NCBI RefSeq assembly: GCF_000332355.1
Contig: NZ_KB235958.1
Location: 3,625,561 to 3,689,560, forward strand
Length of the DNA stretch: 64,000 nucleotides
Direction of reading: 5' to 3'
From: Baaleninema simplex PCC 7105
GTDB taxonomy: Bacteria > Cyanobacteriota > Cyanobacteriia > Cyanobacteriales > Geitlerinemataceae
The notes beneath the pieces were generated by a model. The model had not been told where the DNA came from. It searched no databases and saw only the letters and a list, made by a program, of their open reading frames with translations. Shown one piece after another: positions 16,070 to 25,428 of the stretch; positions within the stretch are counted from its first letter, which is position 1, and each line of letters starts with the position of its first letter. The translations under genes and the position numbers were made by a program.

Positions 16070-16309
16070 ATGGACGAACGCTCTAATTTTATTTTTCCCC
16101 GAGGGCGATATTACGGCGAATTCAAGCCTGAAAACGTTGTGTTTAACGCCAATCTACAAGAATTCACTCAGCGAGTTAATTACATTTGTAACTTAGAAAC
16201 GAGCGGCAAAATTTCACCCCAAGAGGCGTACGATGCCATTAAAGCTTTGTGGAAACAGCTCAGACAATCCAAACGAGAACTTAACATCGGCGATCCCTCT
16301 TCCTCTTAA
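16070..16309 (+). CDS. DUF7219-type small cyanobacterial protein
   Basis: 79 residues from ATG 16070, where the conserved FIFPRGRYYGEFKPENVVFNANLQEF segment begins near residue 5 (split here as FIFPRGRYYGEF and KPENVVFNANLQEF). An upstream in-frame start at 16034 adds unrelated residues. A helical C-terminal part (GKISPQEAYDAIKALWKQL) follows. Such proteins are common in cyanobacteria; the function is unknown. It is encoded alone. Confidence 0.85.
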   Translation: MDERSNFIFPRGRYYGEFKPENVVFNANLQEFTQRVNYICNLETSGKISPQEAYDAIKALWKQLRQSKRELNIGDPSSS

Positions 16310-16431
16310 AGCCGACCGACGGGTTCGCTGATGCAGCAATCGACGCTATAGCAAGGGCTTGAGCGACTGTTTCTTCCTAAGAGATTCGTTAAAATTTGAG
16401 AAAGCTCCCCACCACGACCCGTCAAGCGCCC

Positions 16432-17823
16432 ATGTTTAGGAATTACAGTCACTTGCTGCGCGACAATCCCGTCCGGCGACACCACGGTATGACAGTAACG
16501 GACGTTGACGGAGACGGTGCGTTCGAGGTGGTGGTGGCGGGGTTCGGACGCCCAAATTTGGTTCTGAAATGGAACGGAACGGAATTTATCGATATCGCCG
16601 ACACCACCATCGCTAAAGTCGCCAACGCCGCTCTCGGTGCGATCGCCGCCGACCTCGACGGAGACGGCCGAGAAGAACTCTATCTCCTAAACGGACACGC
16701 TCCCAAGGGAGACCGCCACGCCCGCCATCAATTGTTATCGTTTCAAGACGGAAAATGGATCGATCTATTTTCTCGTCCCGAAAACCAAGACGCCCTCAAC
16801 GCCACGATCGCCTGTGCTGCGGTGGGTCTCGATCGCATCGGTCGCGGTCGGTACGGGTTTTTCGTCGCGAACGCCGCCGGTCCGATGCGCCTGTACGAAG
16901 CCGACGAAAACGGACAACTGGCCGACGTCGCCCCCGAGGTAGGACTCGATCGCCTCTCGAGCGCCCGAGGTTTAGTCTCGCTTCCGTTGGTCACGCCTTA
17001 CATGGATATTTTCGCCACCACGGACGACGGCGCCAACTTACTGTTTTGCAATCGCGGCGACGGAACGTATGAAGAAGTAGCCGAAGCAGCGGGATTGCGA
17101 GACCTTCACAAACACGGTCGCGGTGTCGCCGTTCTCGACGCCGACGGAGACAGCAAGTTCGATATCGTTTACGGAAACTGGGAAGGATCGCACCGCTTAT
17201 TTTTACAGGGTGCAACGGGACAGTTTCGCAACGTCGCCCCCCAAGAAATGGCGCGATCGTCCCGAGTTCGCAGCGTCGTCGCGGCGGATTTCGACAACGA
17301 CGGTATCGAAGAGATTTTTTTCAATAATTTAGGAGAGCCGAACCGTCTGTTTGGGCTGCGGGATGGGGCTTGGCGACAACTAGATATCGGCGATGCTTGG
17401 GAACCCGACAGCTTCGGAACGGGGGCGGTGGTGGGCGATTTCGACGGCGACGGCCGTTTGGAGTCGATCGTCGCTCACGGGGAAGCGGGGGCGCAACCGC
17501 TGACGCTCTATCGACCGCAATTGACGGATGCGGGATGGTTGCGAGTGTTACCGTTAACCCGTTACGGCGCACCGGCCCGAGGGGCGGTTTGTCGGTTGAC
17601 GGTGGCGGGAGAACGTCACGTTCGGGCGATCGACGCGGGAAGCGGCTATCTCTGTCAGATGGAACCGGTCGCCCATTTCGGTTTAGGATCGCACCGACGG
17701 GTCGATCGCCTAGAAATTTATTGGCCGGACGGGGCGAAGGTGTCGCTCGATTCTCCAATGGCGAACCAGTTGATTCGGGTTCCCTATCCGGGATCGGTGT
17801 TGGGAAAGTTTGAAATTGGCTGA
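16432..17823 (+). CDS. FG-GAP/VCBS repeat protein with C-terminal ASPIC/UnbV domain (CRTAC-like)
   Basis: 463 residues from ATG 16432 (MFRNYSHLL); an upstream TTG at 16396 adds 12 residues. At least five Asp-rich calcium-binding FG-GAP loops can be read (DVDGDGAFE, DLDGDGREE, DADGDSKFD, DFDNDGIEE, DFDGDGRLE), predicting a beta-propeller. The C-terminal ASPIC/UnbV segment includes RAIDAGSGYLCQMEP and HFGLGSHRRVDRLEIYWPDG. No signal peptide is obvious, which is odd for a fold usually found outside the cytoplasm. Function unknown; cyanobacterial relatives are often annotated as CRTAC homologs. Confidence 0.9.
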   Translation: MFRNYSHLLRDNPVRRHHGMTVTDVDGDGAFEVVVAGFGRPNLVLKWNGTEFIDIADTTIAKVANAALGAIAADLDGDGREELYLLNGHAPKGDRHARHQLLSFQDGKWIDLFSRPENQDALNATIACAAVGLDRIGRGRYGFFVANAAGPMRLYEADENGQLADVAPEVGLDRLSSARGLVSLPLVTPYMDIFATTDDGANLLFCNRGDGTYEEVAEAAGLRDLHKHGRGVAVLDADGDSKFDIVYGNWEGSHRLFLQGATGQFRNVAPQEMARSSRVRSVVAADFDNDGIEEIFFNNLGEPNRLFGLRDGAWRQLDIGDAWEPDSFGTGAVVGDFDGDGRLESIVAHGEAGAQPLTLYRPQLTDAGWLRVLPLTRYGAPARGAVCRLTVAGERHVRAIDAGSGYLCQMEPVAHFGLGSHRRVDRLEIYWPDGAKVSLDSPMANQLIRVPYPGSVLGKFEIG

Positions 17824-17835
17824 GGATCGGTTTGG

Positions 17836-17930
17836 AGAAGGGGAGAGGGGGAGAGGGGGAGAGGGGGAGAGGGGGAGAGGGGGAGAAACTGCTGACTGTT
17901 CCCTGTTCCCTGTTCCCTGTAAAAGGCTAG
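17836..17930. repeat. Low-complexity GGGGAGAGG array and TTCCCTG heptamers
   Basis: GGGGAGAGG units are repeated, followed by TTCCCTG heptamers. The same GGGGAGAGG/CTCTCCCC family recurs at 21700-21800, 50730-50800 and 61556-61675. Confidence 0.9.
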
Positions 17931-17957
17931 TGACTGAAAAAGGGGAAAAACGGGTAA

Positions 17958-18731
17958 ATGGCTTCGTGTTTTGAGGGAGTTCGATCGCTCGATGTAGCGG
18001 TAATTGGGGCGAGTCAGGGGATTGGATTCGGCTTCGTCCGACATCTACTCGCCGACGATCGCGTTCGTTCTATCGAGGCCACCTATCGCAACCCTGAGTC
18101 TGCGAAACCTTTGTTAGAGCTGTCTCAGTCTCACCCGACGCACCTGCGGTGTTCTCTTGTAGACGTGACAGACGAGTCGCAAGTGGAAGCCTGGGCGAAC
18201 CGGCTTCACCAAGATGTGGGAACACTCCATCTCGTCGCGAACTGTGTGGGAATTCTCCAAGAGGGGGCGATCGAACCGGAGAAGAGTTTGCGTCAAATCG
18301 ATCCCGATCGCCTGTTACGGTATTTTCAAGTCAACAGCATCGGCGGAATTTTGTTAGCCAAGCATCTGTTACCGTTGTTTCGTCACGGCGATCGCAGCGT
18401 GTTCGCCAGTATTTCCGCGAAAATTGGCAGTATTGGCGATAACTATCTCGGAGGCTGGTACGGCTATCGCGCCTCGAAAGCAGCGTTGAATATGTTTTTG
18501 CGAACGGCGGCGATCGAATATTCTCGAAAAAGTCCTCGAACGCTGGTGGTGATGCTACATCCGGGAACCACGGACACGCGGCTGTCTCGTCCGTTTCAGC
18601 GCAACGTTCCCCCAGAAAAACTCTTTTCGATCGATCGCACGGTCACACAGTTACTCGGCGTCATTGAGGGATTGACCGACGACGATAGCGGCCAGTTTTT
18701 CTCCTGGGATGGAAGCCGACTTCCGTGGTGA
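17958..18731 (+). CDS. Short-chain dehydrogenase/reductase (C-factor-like SDR)
   Basis: 257 residues, the usual classical SDR length. An NAD(P)-binding glycine motif, GASQGIG (17-23), lies in a Rossmann fold, with the ANCVGIL strand and the catalytic YRASK near residue 170. The substrate is not evident. Cyanobacterial and myxobacterial relatives resemble the cell-contact C-factor (CsgA) group. The start ATG at 17958 follows the low-complexity array, so it is probably transcribed on its own. Confidence 0.92.
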   Translation: MASCFEGVRSLDVAVIGASQGIGFGFVRHLLADDRVRSIEATYRNPESAKPLLELSQSHPTHLRCSLVDVTDESQVEAWANRLHQDVGTLHLVANCVGILQEGAIEPEKSLRQIDPDRLLRYFQVNSIGGILLAKHLLPLFRHGDRSVFASISAKIGSIGDNYLGGWYGYRASKAALNMFLRTAAIEYSRKSPRTLVVMLHPGTTDTRLSRPFQRNVPPEKLFSIDRTVTQLLGVIEGLTDDDSGQFFSWDGSRLPW

Positions 18732-18864
18732 GGCGATGGAGTGATGAGATGATAATGGGATAATGAGATGGGGGAACTCCATTTTTTCGGACTTCGATAC
18801 CATTTTTTCGCCCCCGTCCGACGATCGTTCTTCACTGTTCGCTGCAAAAAGAGGGCGTCTCACC

Positions 18865-19557
18865 ATGAAAGGGTACTCGATCGCTCGACAAGGACTCATC
18901 AGCGCGATCGCCGCGATCGCCTGGGGAATAAGTGGCGGAGTCGCCGTCGCTCACAACGGTTGTGAAGCTGACGCCATCGATAACGCAGAATACTATTACG
19001 AATACTATCTGACCGTTTGTGCCAAAGGGAGCGGGATCGAGGCGGTAACCGCCTGCGATAAAGCCTTGGATTTGCGCCCCCGCGACGCGCGAACTTGGAC
19101 GAATCGCGGGGTGCAGTTGGGGAGTTTGGGAGAATACGAGGCGGCGATCGACTCTTATCGTCGCGCCCTCGACATTGCGCCGGATTATTCCCTGGCTTGG
19201 GTGAACCTCTGCGCCGATCGCATTAGTTTAGGACGCTATTTTGAAGCCACCGAAGCTTGTCAAAACGCCCTCGACGGCGACGGACGCTGGGGCGAACTAG
19301 GAGAGGATTTCGCTTGGTACAATCTCGGTGTGGCTCGAGAACGACTCGAACGTTACGGGGACGCGCAAGAAGCTTATCTTCGCGCCTTGGAATTCGACTC
19401 GGACAACGCCGCTGCTTGGAACGGGTTAGGCTATGCGTTGGAGCGGTTGGGGCGATATGAGGAAGCTCTCAACGCTTACCAGCGAGCGGTGAGTCTGGCG
19501 CCCAACATCGCGTTGTATCGCGATAATCTCGAGACGGTGTTGTTGCGAATTCGTTAA
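18865..19557 (+). CDS. Exported TPR-repeat protein
   Basis: 230 residues from ATG 18865 (MKGYSIARQG). An upstream in-frame start would destroy the signal peptide (LISAIAAIAWGISGGVAVAHN, cleavage after about residue 30). At least four tetratricopeptide repeats follow, for example ARTWTNRGVQLGSLGEYEAA and AWNGLGYALERLGRYEEAL. It is likely periplasmic or thylakoid-lumenal and acts as a protein-binding scaffold; the partner is unknown. Its TAA stop overlaps the ATG of the glycosyltransferase gene (TAATG), so the two are probably translated together. Confidence 0.85.
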   Translation: MKGYSIARQGLISAIAAIAWGISGGVAVAHNGCEADAIDNAEYYYEYYLTVCAKGSGIEAVTACDKALDLRPRDARTWTNRGVQLGSLGEYEAAIDSYRRALDIAPDYSLAWVNLCADRISLGRYFEATEACQNALDGDGRWGELGEDFAWYNLGVARERLERYGDAQEAYLRALEFDSDNAAAWNGLGYALERLGRYEEALNAYQRAVSLAPNIALYRDNLETVLLRIR

Positions 19558-20762
19558 TGCTTGCGATGAAACTTAGCCTCTGTGCGATCGTCAAAAACGA
19601 GGAATCTCGACTTCTCGGATGTTTGGAAAGCGTTCGAGGCGTCGCCGAAGAAATCGTGGTGTTGGATACGGGATCGCACGATCGCACGGTGGAAATCGCC
19701 AAAAACGCGGGTGCGATCGTGGGACACTTCGACTGGTGCGACGATTTCGCCGCTGCGAGAAACGAAGCCTTGAAACTCGTCACAGGAGACTGGGTGTTGG
19801 TTCTCGATGCAGACGAACGACTCAACGGGAAGGCGATTCCCTCGTTGCGAACCGCCATTGAAGCCGAAGACGCGATCGCCGTCAATTTAATTCGTCAGGA
19901 AATCGGTGCGTCCCAGTCGCCCTATTCGATCGTGTCGCGATTGTTTCGCCGACATTCAGAAGTCTACTTTACTCGTCCCTATCATGCCACCATCGACGAT
20001 TCGGTGGGGAAACTGCTGCAACGGGAACCTCGCTGGAACGTCCGCCATCTCGATCGAGTGACGATTTTTCATGAGGGATACGAACCGGGAACGATCGCCT
20101 CTCAGGGGAAGTTTGACCGGGCAAAAGCTGCGCTCGAACGCTATCATCGAGAGCATCCTAACGATCCCTATGCGTGCAGTAAGTTGGGGGCGCTCTACGT
20201 GCAGATGGGAGAGATTCACAAAGGGATGAAACTGCTGAATCGGGGACTGTCGGCGCTGGCGGTGACGGCACCGGTAGCCTTTGAGTTACGATACCATCTG
20301 GGAATTGCTTACGGGCAACAGCGACAGTTCGATCGCGCCGTCAAGCACTATCGCCTCGCCACGGAAACGGCGATCGCACCGTTGGCGAAACTCGGGGCTT
20401 ACGTGAATTTAGGATCGGCGTTGCTGCAAATGGGGAATCTCGCCGAGGCGAGACGAAGCTTTGAAACAGTCGTGCAAATCGATCCGAGTTTCGCGTTGGG
20501 ATTTTACAACCTCGGGGTAACGCTGCGAGGGTTGGGACAGTTTGAAGCGGCGATCGACTGTTACCGCCAAGCGATCGCCCTCGATCCCCAACACGCCAAT
20601 TCTCACCGCAATTTAGGTTTGACGCTGTTGCAAATGGGAAACGTCCTCGATGGGATGTTAGCAGTCAAACAGGCGATCGCGCTTTACGATCGCCAAAATC
20701 CCTTAGAAGCGCAACGACTCCGAGATGCGTTTCCGACTCTAGCGGCGCAACGGGATAGGTAA
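19557..20762 (+). CDS. Family 2 glycosyltransferase fused to TPR repeats
   Basis: 401 residues. The N-terminal GT-A domain (about 4-190) has KLSLCAIVKNEE, VVLDTGSHDRT and the metal/nucleotide-sugar motif VLDADERL (84-86). The C-terminal half contains TPRs such as LGFYNLGVTLRGLGQFEAA and QHANSHRNLGLTLLQMGN. This fusion is common in cyanobacteria; it may glycosylate proteins or assemble polysaccharide, but the acceptor is unknown. It overlaps the preceding TPR gene by one base at TAATG. Confidence 0.92.
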   Translation: MLAMKLSLCAIVKNEESRLLGCLESVRGVAEEIVVLDTGSHDRTVEIAKNAGAIVGHFDWCDDFAAARNEALKLVTGDWVLVLDADERLNGKAIPSLRTAIEAEDAIAVNLIRQEIGASQSPYSIVSRLFRRHSEVYFTRPYHATIDDSVGKLLQREPRWNVRHLDRVTIFHEGYEPGTIASQGKFDRAKAALERYHREHPNDPYACSKLGALYVQMGEIHKGMKLLNRGLSALAVTAPVAFELRYHLGIAYGQQRQFDRAVKHYRLATETAIAPLAKLGAYVNLGSALLQMGNLAEARRSFETVVQIDPSFALGFYNLGVTLRGLGQFEAAIDCYRQAIALDPQHANSHRNLGLTLLQMGNVLDGMLAVKQAIALYDRQNPLEAQRLRDAFPTLAAQRDR

Positions 20763-20829
20763 TGCTCGAATCGAGGCGAAGACTGGGGTGAACTCGCGCT
20801 GCTCTGCACTGTTCGATCGTTTTCAGCGT

Positions 20830-21525
20830 CTAATCAGACGGTTGAACTTGCTGTCCGAGGCGAGGTTCGGTTCCTGATAACAAGCGATCGATATTCGAGC
20901 GGTGGCGGAACAACACGTAAGCGGTGGCGGCGATCGCAAACAGACAGAACGGAAGGGGTTGATGGGTTCCGAGCATCAACACAGAAATTAAAATTGCCGA
21001 TAACATCGAACTGAGCGAGACGATCCGCGAAATGCTCAATACGAGCGCGAAAATGGCGATCGTTGCCAAACCAATTTGCCAAGAGAGGGCTAACAACACG
21101 CCGAGGCTGCTGGCGACGGCTTTTCCTCCAGTGGTGAGTTCGGGACTTCGCGCCGAACCGGTCATCAACCAAATGGATTTTGCATGGCCCAGCAGTGCGG
21201 CTAATCCCGCCAGCGTTACCATCCAAGGCTGCCATACCTGTAAAACTTCGACTGGGGCGATCGCGCCGAGCGTACCGATCGACTCGTACGTTCCGCGCAC
21301 TACAGTAATGGCCGCAACGGCTTTTAGGATATCGACGAGCAACACGAACAACGCTGCTTTTTTTCCCACGACACGCAGTACGTTCGTCGCTCCCGTAGAA
21401 CCGGAGCCGTGTTTGCGAATATCGACGTTTTTCACGCGATACGCCACCCAGTACCCCGTGGGCGTCGATCCCAACAGATATGCTGCGATCAACAGCACTC
21501 CATTCAACCCCAGCCATGCAGCCAT
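20830..21525 (-). CDS. plsY: Glycerol-3-phosphate acyltransferase PlsY
   Basis: 231 residues from ATG 21525; a TTG nine bases upstream is less likely. The inner-membrane enzyme transfers the acyl group from acyl-phosphate to glycerol-3-phosphate, the first step of phospholipid and glycolipid synthesis. The signatures AYLLGSTPTGYWVAYRV, RKHGSGSTGATNVLRVVGKKAA and GHAKSIWLMTGSARSPELTTGGKAVASSLG cover the three conserved loops (split here by position along the protein). Five or so membrane helices are evident. Confidence 0.96.
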   Translation of the reverse strand: MAAWLGLNGVLLIAAYLLGSTPTGYWVAYRVKNVDIRKHGSGSTGATNVLRVVGKKAALFVLLVDILKAVAAITVVRGTYESIGTLGAIAPVEVLQVWQPWMVTLAGLAALLGHAKSIWLMTGSARSPELTTGGKAVASSLGVLLALSWQIGLATIAIFALVLSISRIVSLSSMLSAILISVLMLGTHQPLPFCLFAIAATAYVLFRHRSNIDRLLSGTEPRLGQQVQPSD

Positions 21526-21619
21526 ACTCGACAATCTGCCACCTGTCTGTTAATTCAGCAGCATTTTATCAGAGTTCGCGATCACCCCCTAGGTAAGTTT
21601 GCAATTTTTTAGAGTCACC

Positions 21620-21800
21620 CGTCACCCGTGAAGACAGGGAACAGGGAACAGGGAACAGGGAACGGGGAATCAGGAACGGGGAACAGGGAACAATTAATCG
21701 TTTCTCCCTCTCTCCCCCTCTCCCCCTCTCCCTCTCTCCCCCTCTCCCCCTCTCCCCCCTCTCCCTCTCTCCCCCTCTCCCCCTCTCCCCCTCTCCCCTG
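21620..21800. repeat. GGGAACA heptamers followed by CTCTCCCC array
   Basis: About 70 bases of GGGAACA/GGGAACG-type heptamers, then about 95 bases of CTCTCCCC units. It lies between the PlsY upstream region and the 3' end of the response regulator gene. Confidence 0.9.
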
Positions 21801-21810
21801 AAGAAGCTTC

Positions 21811-22230
21811 TTATCCTCTCATCTCTCCATCTTCCGTCTTCGGTAACATGGCGCGAATTTGAGCGATAAAGTCGTTGTGGTCGAGAATGGGTTTGGCAAT
21901 GTAGCCGTCTGCACCGCTTTTTTTGAGAAATGCCTCGCGATCGCCCACCATCGCGTTGGCAGTCACGAGAATTACGGGGAGATGAGCGGTTTGCGGATCG
22001 GCCTTCAGCAGCTGCGTAATGCGGAGTCCGTCTACGGGTTGCCCTTTGTATTGGCTGTTTCCCAAGGAAACGTCCATCAAGATAATATCAGCAGAACCCG
22101 ATCGCGCGATATTGAGTATTTCGTCAACATCTTCGGTATGCAGAGCGTTTAAACCACCGCGTCGCGTGAGAATTTTTTGGAAAACTCGCCAGTTAATCGG
22201 ATCGTCTTCGACGACTAACACTGTTGTCAC
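21811..22230 (-). CDS. Single-domain response regulator (CheY-like)
   Basis: 139 residues from GTG 22230 (MTTVLVVEDDPINW); a TTG at 22245 is an alternative. It is a complete receiver domain: acidic pair EDD near 9-11, phosphoacceptor Asp in IILMDVSLG, Thr in VILVTANAM and Lys in GYIAKPI. There is no output domain, so it acts through protein contacts, perhaps with a hybrid histidine kinase encoded elsewhere. The low-complexity array lies directly downstream. Confidence 0.93.
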   Translation of the reverse strand: MTTVLVVEDDPINWRVFQKILTRRGGLNALHTEDVDEILNIARSGSADIILMDVSLGNSQYKGQPVDGLRITQLLKADPQTAHLPVILVTANAMVGDREAFLKKSGADGYIAKPILDHNDFIAQIRAMLPKTEDGEMRG

Positions 22231-22474
22231 GATCGTTACTCCCAAAGGCCCTGACCCTCATTTGTTCGCGCGATCGCGATCGGTATCCGGACGATCGCCA
22301 ACCGTGGCGCATTACTTCTCCTCACTCCTTCCAAAGTTTAATGTTGGCAATTGGTCAGCGATCGCGATCGCGTCATTTTGTGATACCGATCGCCTGAAGA
22401 ACGGGGTGCGATCGCTGGAAGATCTGAGAAAATTGTGCATAGTAATCCGGTAGTCTTGAATACAGACCCCGAGG

Positions 22475-22681
22475 ATGCTTATGTTTTCATCAACAATTTC
22501 ATCCACGATCGCCATTAGCGAAGTCGTAGTCAGGGTCTGGCGCTCGGGGTGTTTGACCCTTTCCGAACGACAGGCGTTGAGAACTGTACTGTTGGAAAAT
22601 CGGATGTCTGAAGAAGACAGAGCAGCCATCGATCGTCTGCTTCATGCAGTGCGGCGTGGGTGGATCGAGATGCTCGATTGA
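22475..22681 (+). CDS. Small cyanobacterial protein of unknown function
   Basis: 68 residues, soluble and helical. The pattern LSERQALRTVLLENRMSEED followed by RLLHAVRRGWIEMLD resembles a group of small cyanobacterial proteins ending in a basic helix and VVD/MLD. No assigned function. It lies between divergent regulatory-looking DNA and the long leader of the RTX gene. Confidence 0.65.
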   Translation: MLMFSSTISSTIAISEVVVRVWRSGCLTLSERQALRTVLLENRMSEEDRAAIDRLLHAVRRGWIEMLD

Positions 22682-23395
22682 GCGATCGCCAGCGAGACCT
22701 GGCACATTGAGTTTTATCGTAATTTTATCTGCGACCCTCGAGCGATCGCGGAACTTTTGTCGTGTTTGTCGTTCTGTGAGATCGGATGCCTTCGGATAGA
22801 TTCGGTCGTAGTTGCGATGGCGATCGAACGACAACTATCCATTATAGTCGAGCGACACTCGTTCTGTCTTCCGTAAAATTCGGTATTTTTATTTTCCGTA
22901 TAAACGCGCAAAAGCGATCGAAAAAAAATCAATTTATCTGTATTTACACTTTATTTTTTGAGTTATTTTTTTTGAAATTGTAATCAATAAAACCAAAAAA
23001 AGAAACTTATAATTTTTTTCCGGAAAGGTAATCTTATCGACCGTAAGGACAACAAATTGACGGCAAATAGAGGCGACTAGCCCCTATGTCAATTTATCCG
23101 TAAAAACACGGATACGACTTCGATCGCACGAGATCTCTATCCGATCTGATTGTCGTGGCAAGTTGTCCGACAACAGAAAATGCAAAATCTCAGATGATTT
23201 TTTGTCGGAGATTCTCATTGAGTGCGATCGAACTTAAATGTGCGTGAATTCGTTGAGATCGAATTCAGTGCGAACGAATCGAGTGCGAAGGTTTCGCACA
23301 AATTTCGTCAGAGTCAAGCCATCTCCATCGTTCGTGCGTGCGTGCCGTCCGCACCGTCGCATTGTATCGAAATCGATCGCATAGAGAGCGAGACT
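22682..23395. other. 714-base gene-free leader upstream of the RTX gene
   Basis: The first part carries resident-type sequence with GCGATCGC sites. The middle (22870-23035) is strongly AT-rich and could hold a promoter. The stretch at 23054-23113 can fold into two adjacent hairpins. An in-frame extension of the RTX gene back to 23222 exists but is not RTX-like. Confidence 0.5.
23054..23113 (+). ncRNA. Candidate structured 5' leader (two hairpins)
   Basis: The first hairpin has outer stem AAATTGAC (23054-23061) / GTCAATTT (23088-23095) and inner stem ATAGAGG / CCCCTAT. The second follows at once: ATCCGT (23096-23101) / ACGGAT (23108-23113). No known riboswitch was recognised; it may be a leader element or a small RNA. 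Confidence 0.35.
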
Positions 23396-25402
23396 ATGGT
23401 TGCACTTGACTTAAGTTCCGTCAGTTCCGTTACCCTCGACTCCGAGGCGAACCTGTTCGTGGCCAACGACGACAACAACCTCATCGTGGCGGGAGCGGGA
23501 ATCGATACGGTCGTGGGTATGGGAGGCAACGACTATATCTTCGGGAACCAAGACGACGATCGACTCTACGGCAACGACGGCGACGACGCCATCTATGCCG
23601 GCCAGGGAAACGACATGGTTCGCGGGGAAGCAGGAGACGACGAAATTGTCGGCGATCGCGACAACGACCTTCTCTTTGGAGGCAGCGGCAACGATAGCGT
23701 CAGCGGAGGCAGCGAAAACGACGAAATCTACGGAAACGACGACGCCGATTTACTTTACGGCAACCAGGGAGTCGATAGCATCTTCGGCGGCGACGGCAAC
23801 GATACCGTCATGGCCGGCAAAGATAACGATGTGGTCTTCGGAGATTTCGGCAACGATCTCCTCTACGGCGACCTCGGCGACGATACCCTCTACAGCGATG
23901 TCGGCAGCGATACCCTCTACGGTGGAGAAGGCCGCGATCGCTTTTCCCTCAGTCCGACCACCGGCGGTTCGGCTCTCGAAAACGCCGATATCATCGAGGA
24001 CTACAACCCCAACGAAGACAGCTTGTTACTCATCGGCGGATTGACCCTCGATCGCTTAAACCTCGAGGCCGGAACCGACGAATACGCCAGCGATACCATC
24101 GCACGCGATCGCCAAAGCGGTGAATATCTCGCGATCCTTAAAAATATCGACAGTCGCACCTTAGAACTCGCCCTCGGACTCAATTCGAGTAATTCGGGAT
24201 CTGGAGGTAGTAGCGATCCCAGCGATCCCAGTACGGGATCTGGAGGCGGTAGCGATCCCAGCGATCCCAGCGATCCCAGTACGGGGTCTGGAGGTAGTAG
24301 CGATCCCAGCGATCCCAGCGATCCCAGTACGGGGTCTGGAGGCGGTAGCGATCCCTTCTCCTTCTTCGACACCTCTAACTTGCGCGTCGGGTTCATCGGA
24401 TCTCAATATATCGTCCGAGAAGACGACGGAACCGTGAGTTTGACCCTCGAACGTTCCGACGCGATCGCGGCAACGACCGTAGACTACCGTACCAGCGACG
24501 GATCGGCCCGAGCCGGTAGCGATTACACTGCAACCTCCGGCAGCGTGACCTTTAACCTCGGGGAAGTCCGAAAAACCGTGACGATCCCGATCTCGAACGA
24601 CAACGACACCGAGGGAGACGAAACCTTTAAAGTCACGCTCACCAACATCGATGGCGGCGTTCTCGACAGTTCCGACGAAGTGACCGTCACCATTGAAGAC
24701 GACGATAGCGTACCTACACCATCGACAGGGAGTTTACCCGCCGCGATCGACATGAGCTTTGTTGGCTTTTTTCCCAGCGATTCCGAAGCCACCATTGCCG
24801 CGACGAGCGCACAGCGGTTGACGATCGGAACGCAAACCCTTTACATCGGCACGCATCAAGCCAGTAGCATAAACCAAAACCCCATCATCGCCAGTTTCGA
24901 CAGCAGCAATCCCAGTAACAACTGGATACGCACCGACTACGAAGCGACAGGAGCAGACGGACGGGGTTACGGTTTGTTCTGGAACGGGAGCAACCTCTAC
25001 GCCGTATTTAGCACCGACGGAACTCAAGGTACGTCCAGCCAAGACTGGCGACGGGCCAGCGGTAGCGCCACTCAAAACTGGCTCAAGAGTTATGGAGCGG
25101 GCGGCGGTGCTAAGGTGTCCGTTATCGGTCAAATCGACTTGGCTACGGGTGAGTTACAAAGTGCGGCGTATCTCTCGGCGCTGTTGGGTAGTGGCAACAG
25201 CAACACCCTGACGATTACCGATGTCACTACCAATGGCAGTGGAAACCTCGTCGTCAGCGCCCGCTCTTTCTTCAGTCCTCGCAATCCCGACGGTTCGGCG
25301 ATGACTCAGGTGGGTTCGGACTCATCACCGTTCGACTACACTCTCGAGATTTCCCCCGATCTCCGCACTGTCGTCGATACCTCTGCCGTGGGCTGGGTTT
25401 AA
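23396..25402 (+). CDS. RTX calcium-binding repeat protein with Calx-beta domain
   Basis: 668 residues from ATG 23396 (MVALDLSS); an upstream GTG at 23222 adds 58 residues without RTX character. Nonapeptide repeats of the GGxGxDxxx type fill about 20-200 (for example GGNDYIFGNQDDDRLYGNDG), forming a calcium-bound beta roll. An SDPSDPSTGSGG linker at about 265-320 comes from a DNA minisatellite. A Calx-beta domain follows (about 328-440: EDDGTVSLTLERSD...EGDETFKVTL...VTIEDDDS). The last 225 residues are unrecognised. RTX proteins without a signal peptide are normally exported by type I secretion; no such exporter is in the window. Confidence 0.9.
   Translation: MVALDLSSVSSVTLDSEANLFVANDDNNLIVAGAGIDTVVGMGGNDYIFGNQDDDRLYGNDGDDAIYAGQGNDMVRGEAGDDEIVGDRDNDLLFGGSGNDSVSGGSENDEIYGNDDADLLYGNQGVDSIFGGDGNDTVMAGKDNDVVFGDFGNDLLYGDLGDDTLYSDVGSDTLYGGEGRDRFSLSPTTGGSALENADIIEDYNPNEDSLLLIGGLTLDRLNLEAGTDEYASDTIARDRQSGEYLAILKNIDSRTLELALGLNSSNSGSGGSSDPSDPSTGSGGGSDPSDPSDPSTGSGGSSDPSDPSDPSTGSGGGSDPFSFFDTSNLRVGFIGSQYIVREDDGTVSLTLERSDAIAATTVDYRTSDGSARAGSDYTATSGSVTFNLGEVRKTVTIPISNDNDTEGDETFKVTLTNIDGGVLDSSDEVTVTIEDDDSVPTPSTGSLPAAIDMSFVGFFPSDSEATIAATSAQRLTIGTQTLYIGTHQASSINQNPIIASFDSSNPSNNWIRTDYEATGADGRGYGLFWNGSNLYAVFSTDGTQGTSSQDWRRASGSATQNWLKSYGAGGGAKVSVIGQIDLATGELQSAAYLSALLGSGNSNTLTITDVTTNGSGNLVVSARSFFSPRNPDGSAMTQVGSDSSPFDYTLEISPDLRTVVDTSAVGWV
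24205..24355 (+). repeat. In-frame minisatellite encoding the SDPSDPSTGSGG linker
   Basis: Tandem units built from AGCGATCCC repeats plus a GTACGGGATCTGGAGG block. Each unit is a multiple of three, so length changes keep the frame. Confidence 0.9.
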
Positions 25403-25428
25403 TTCCATAGGGTGCTTGACTCGAACAA

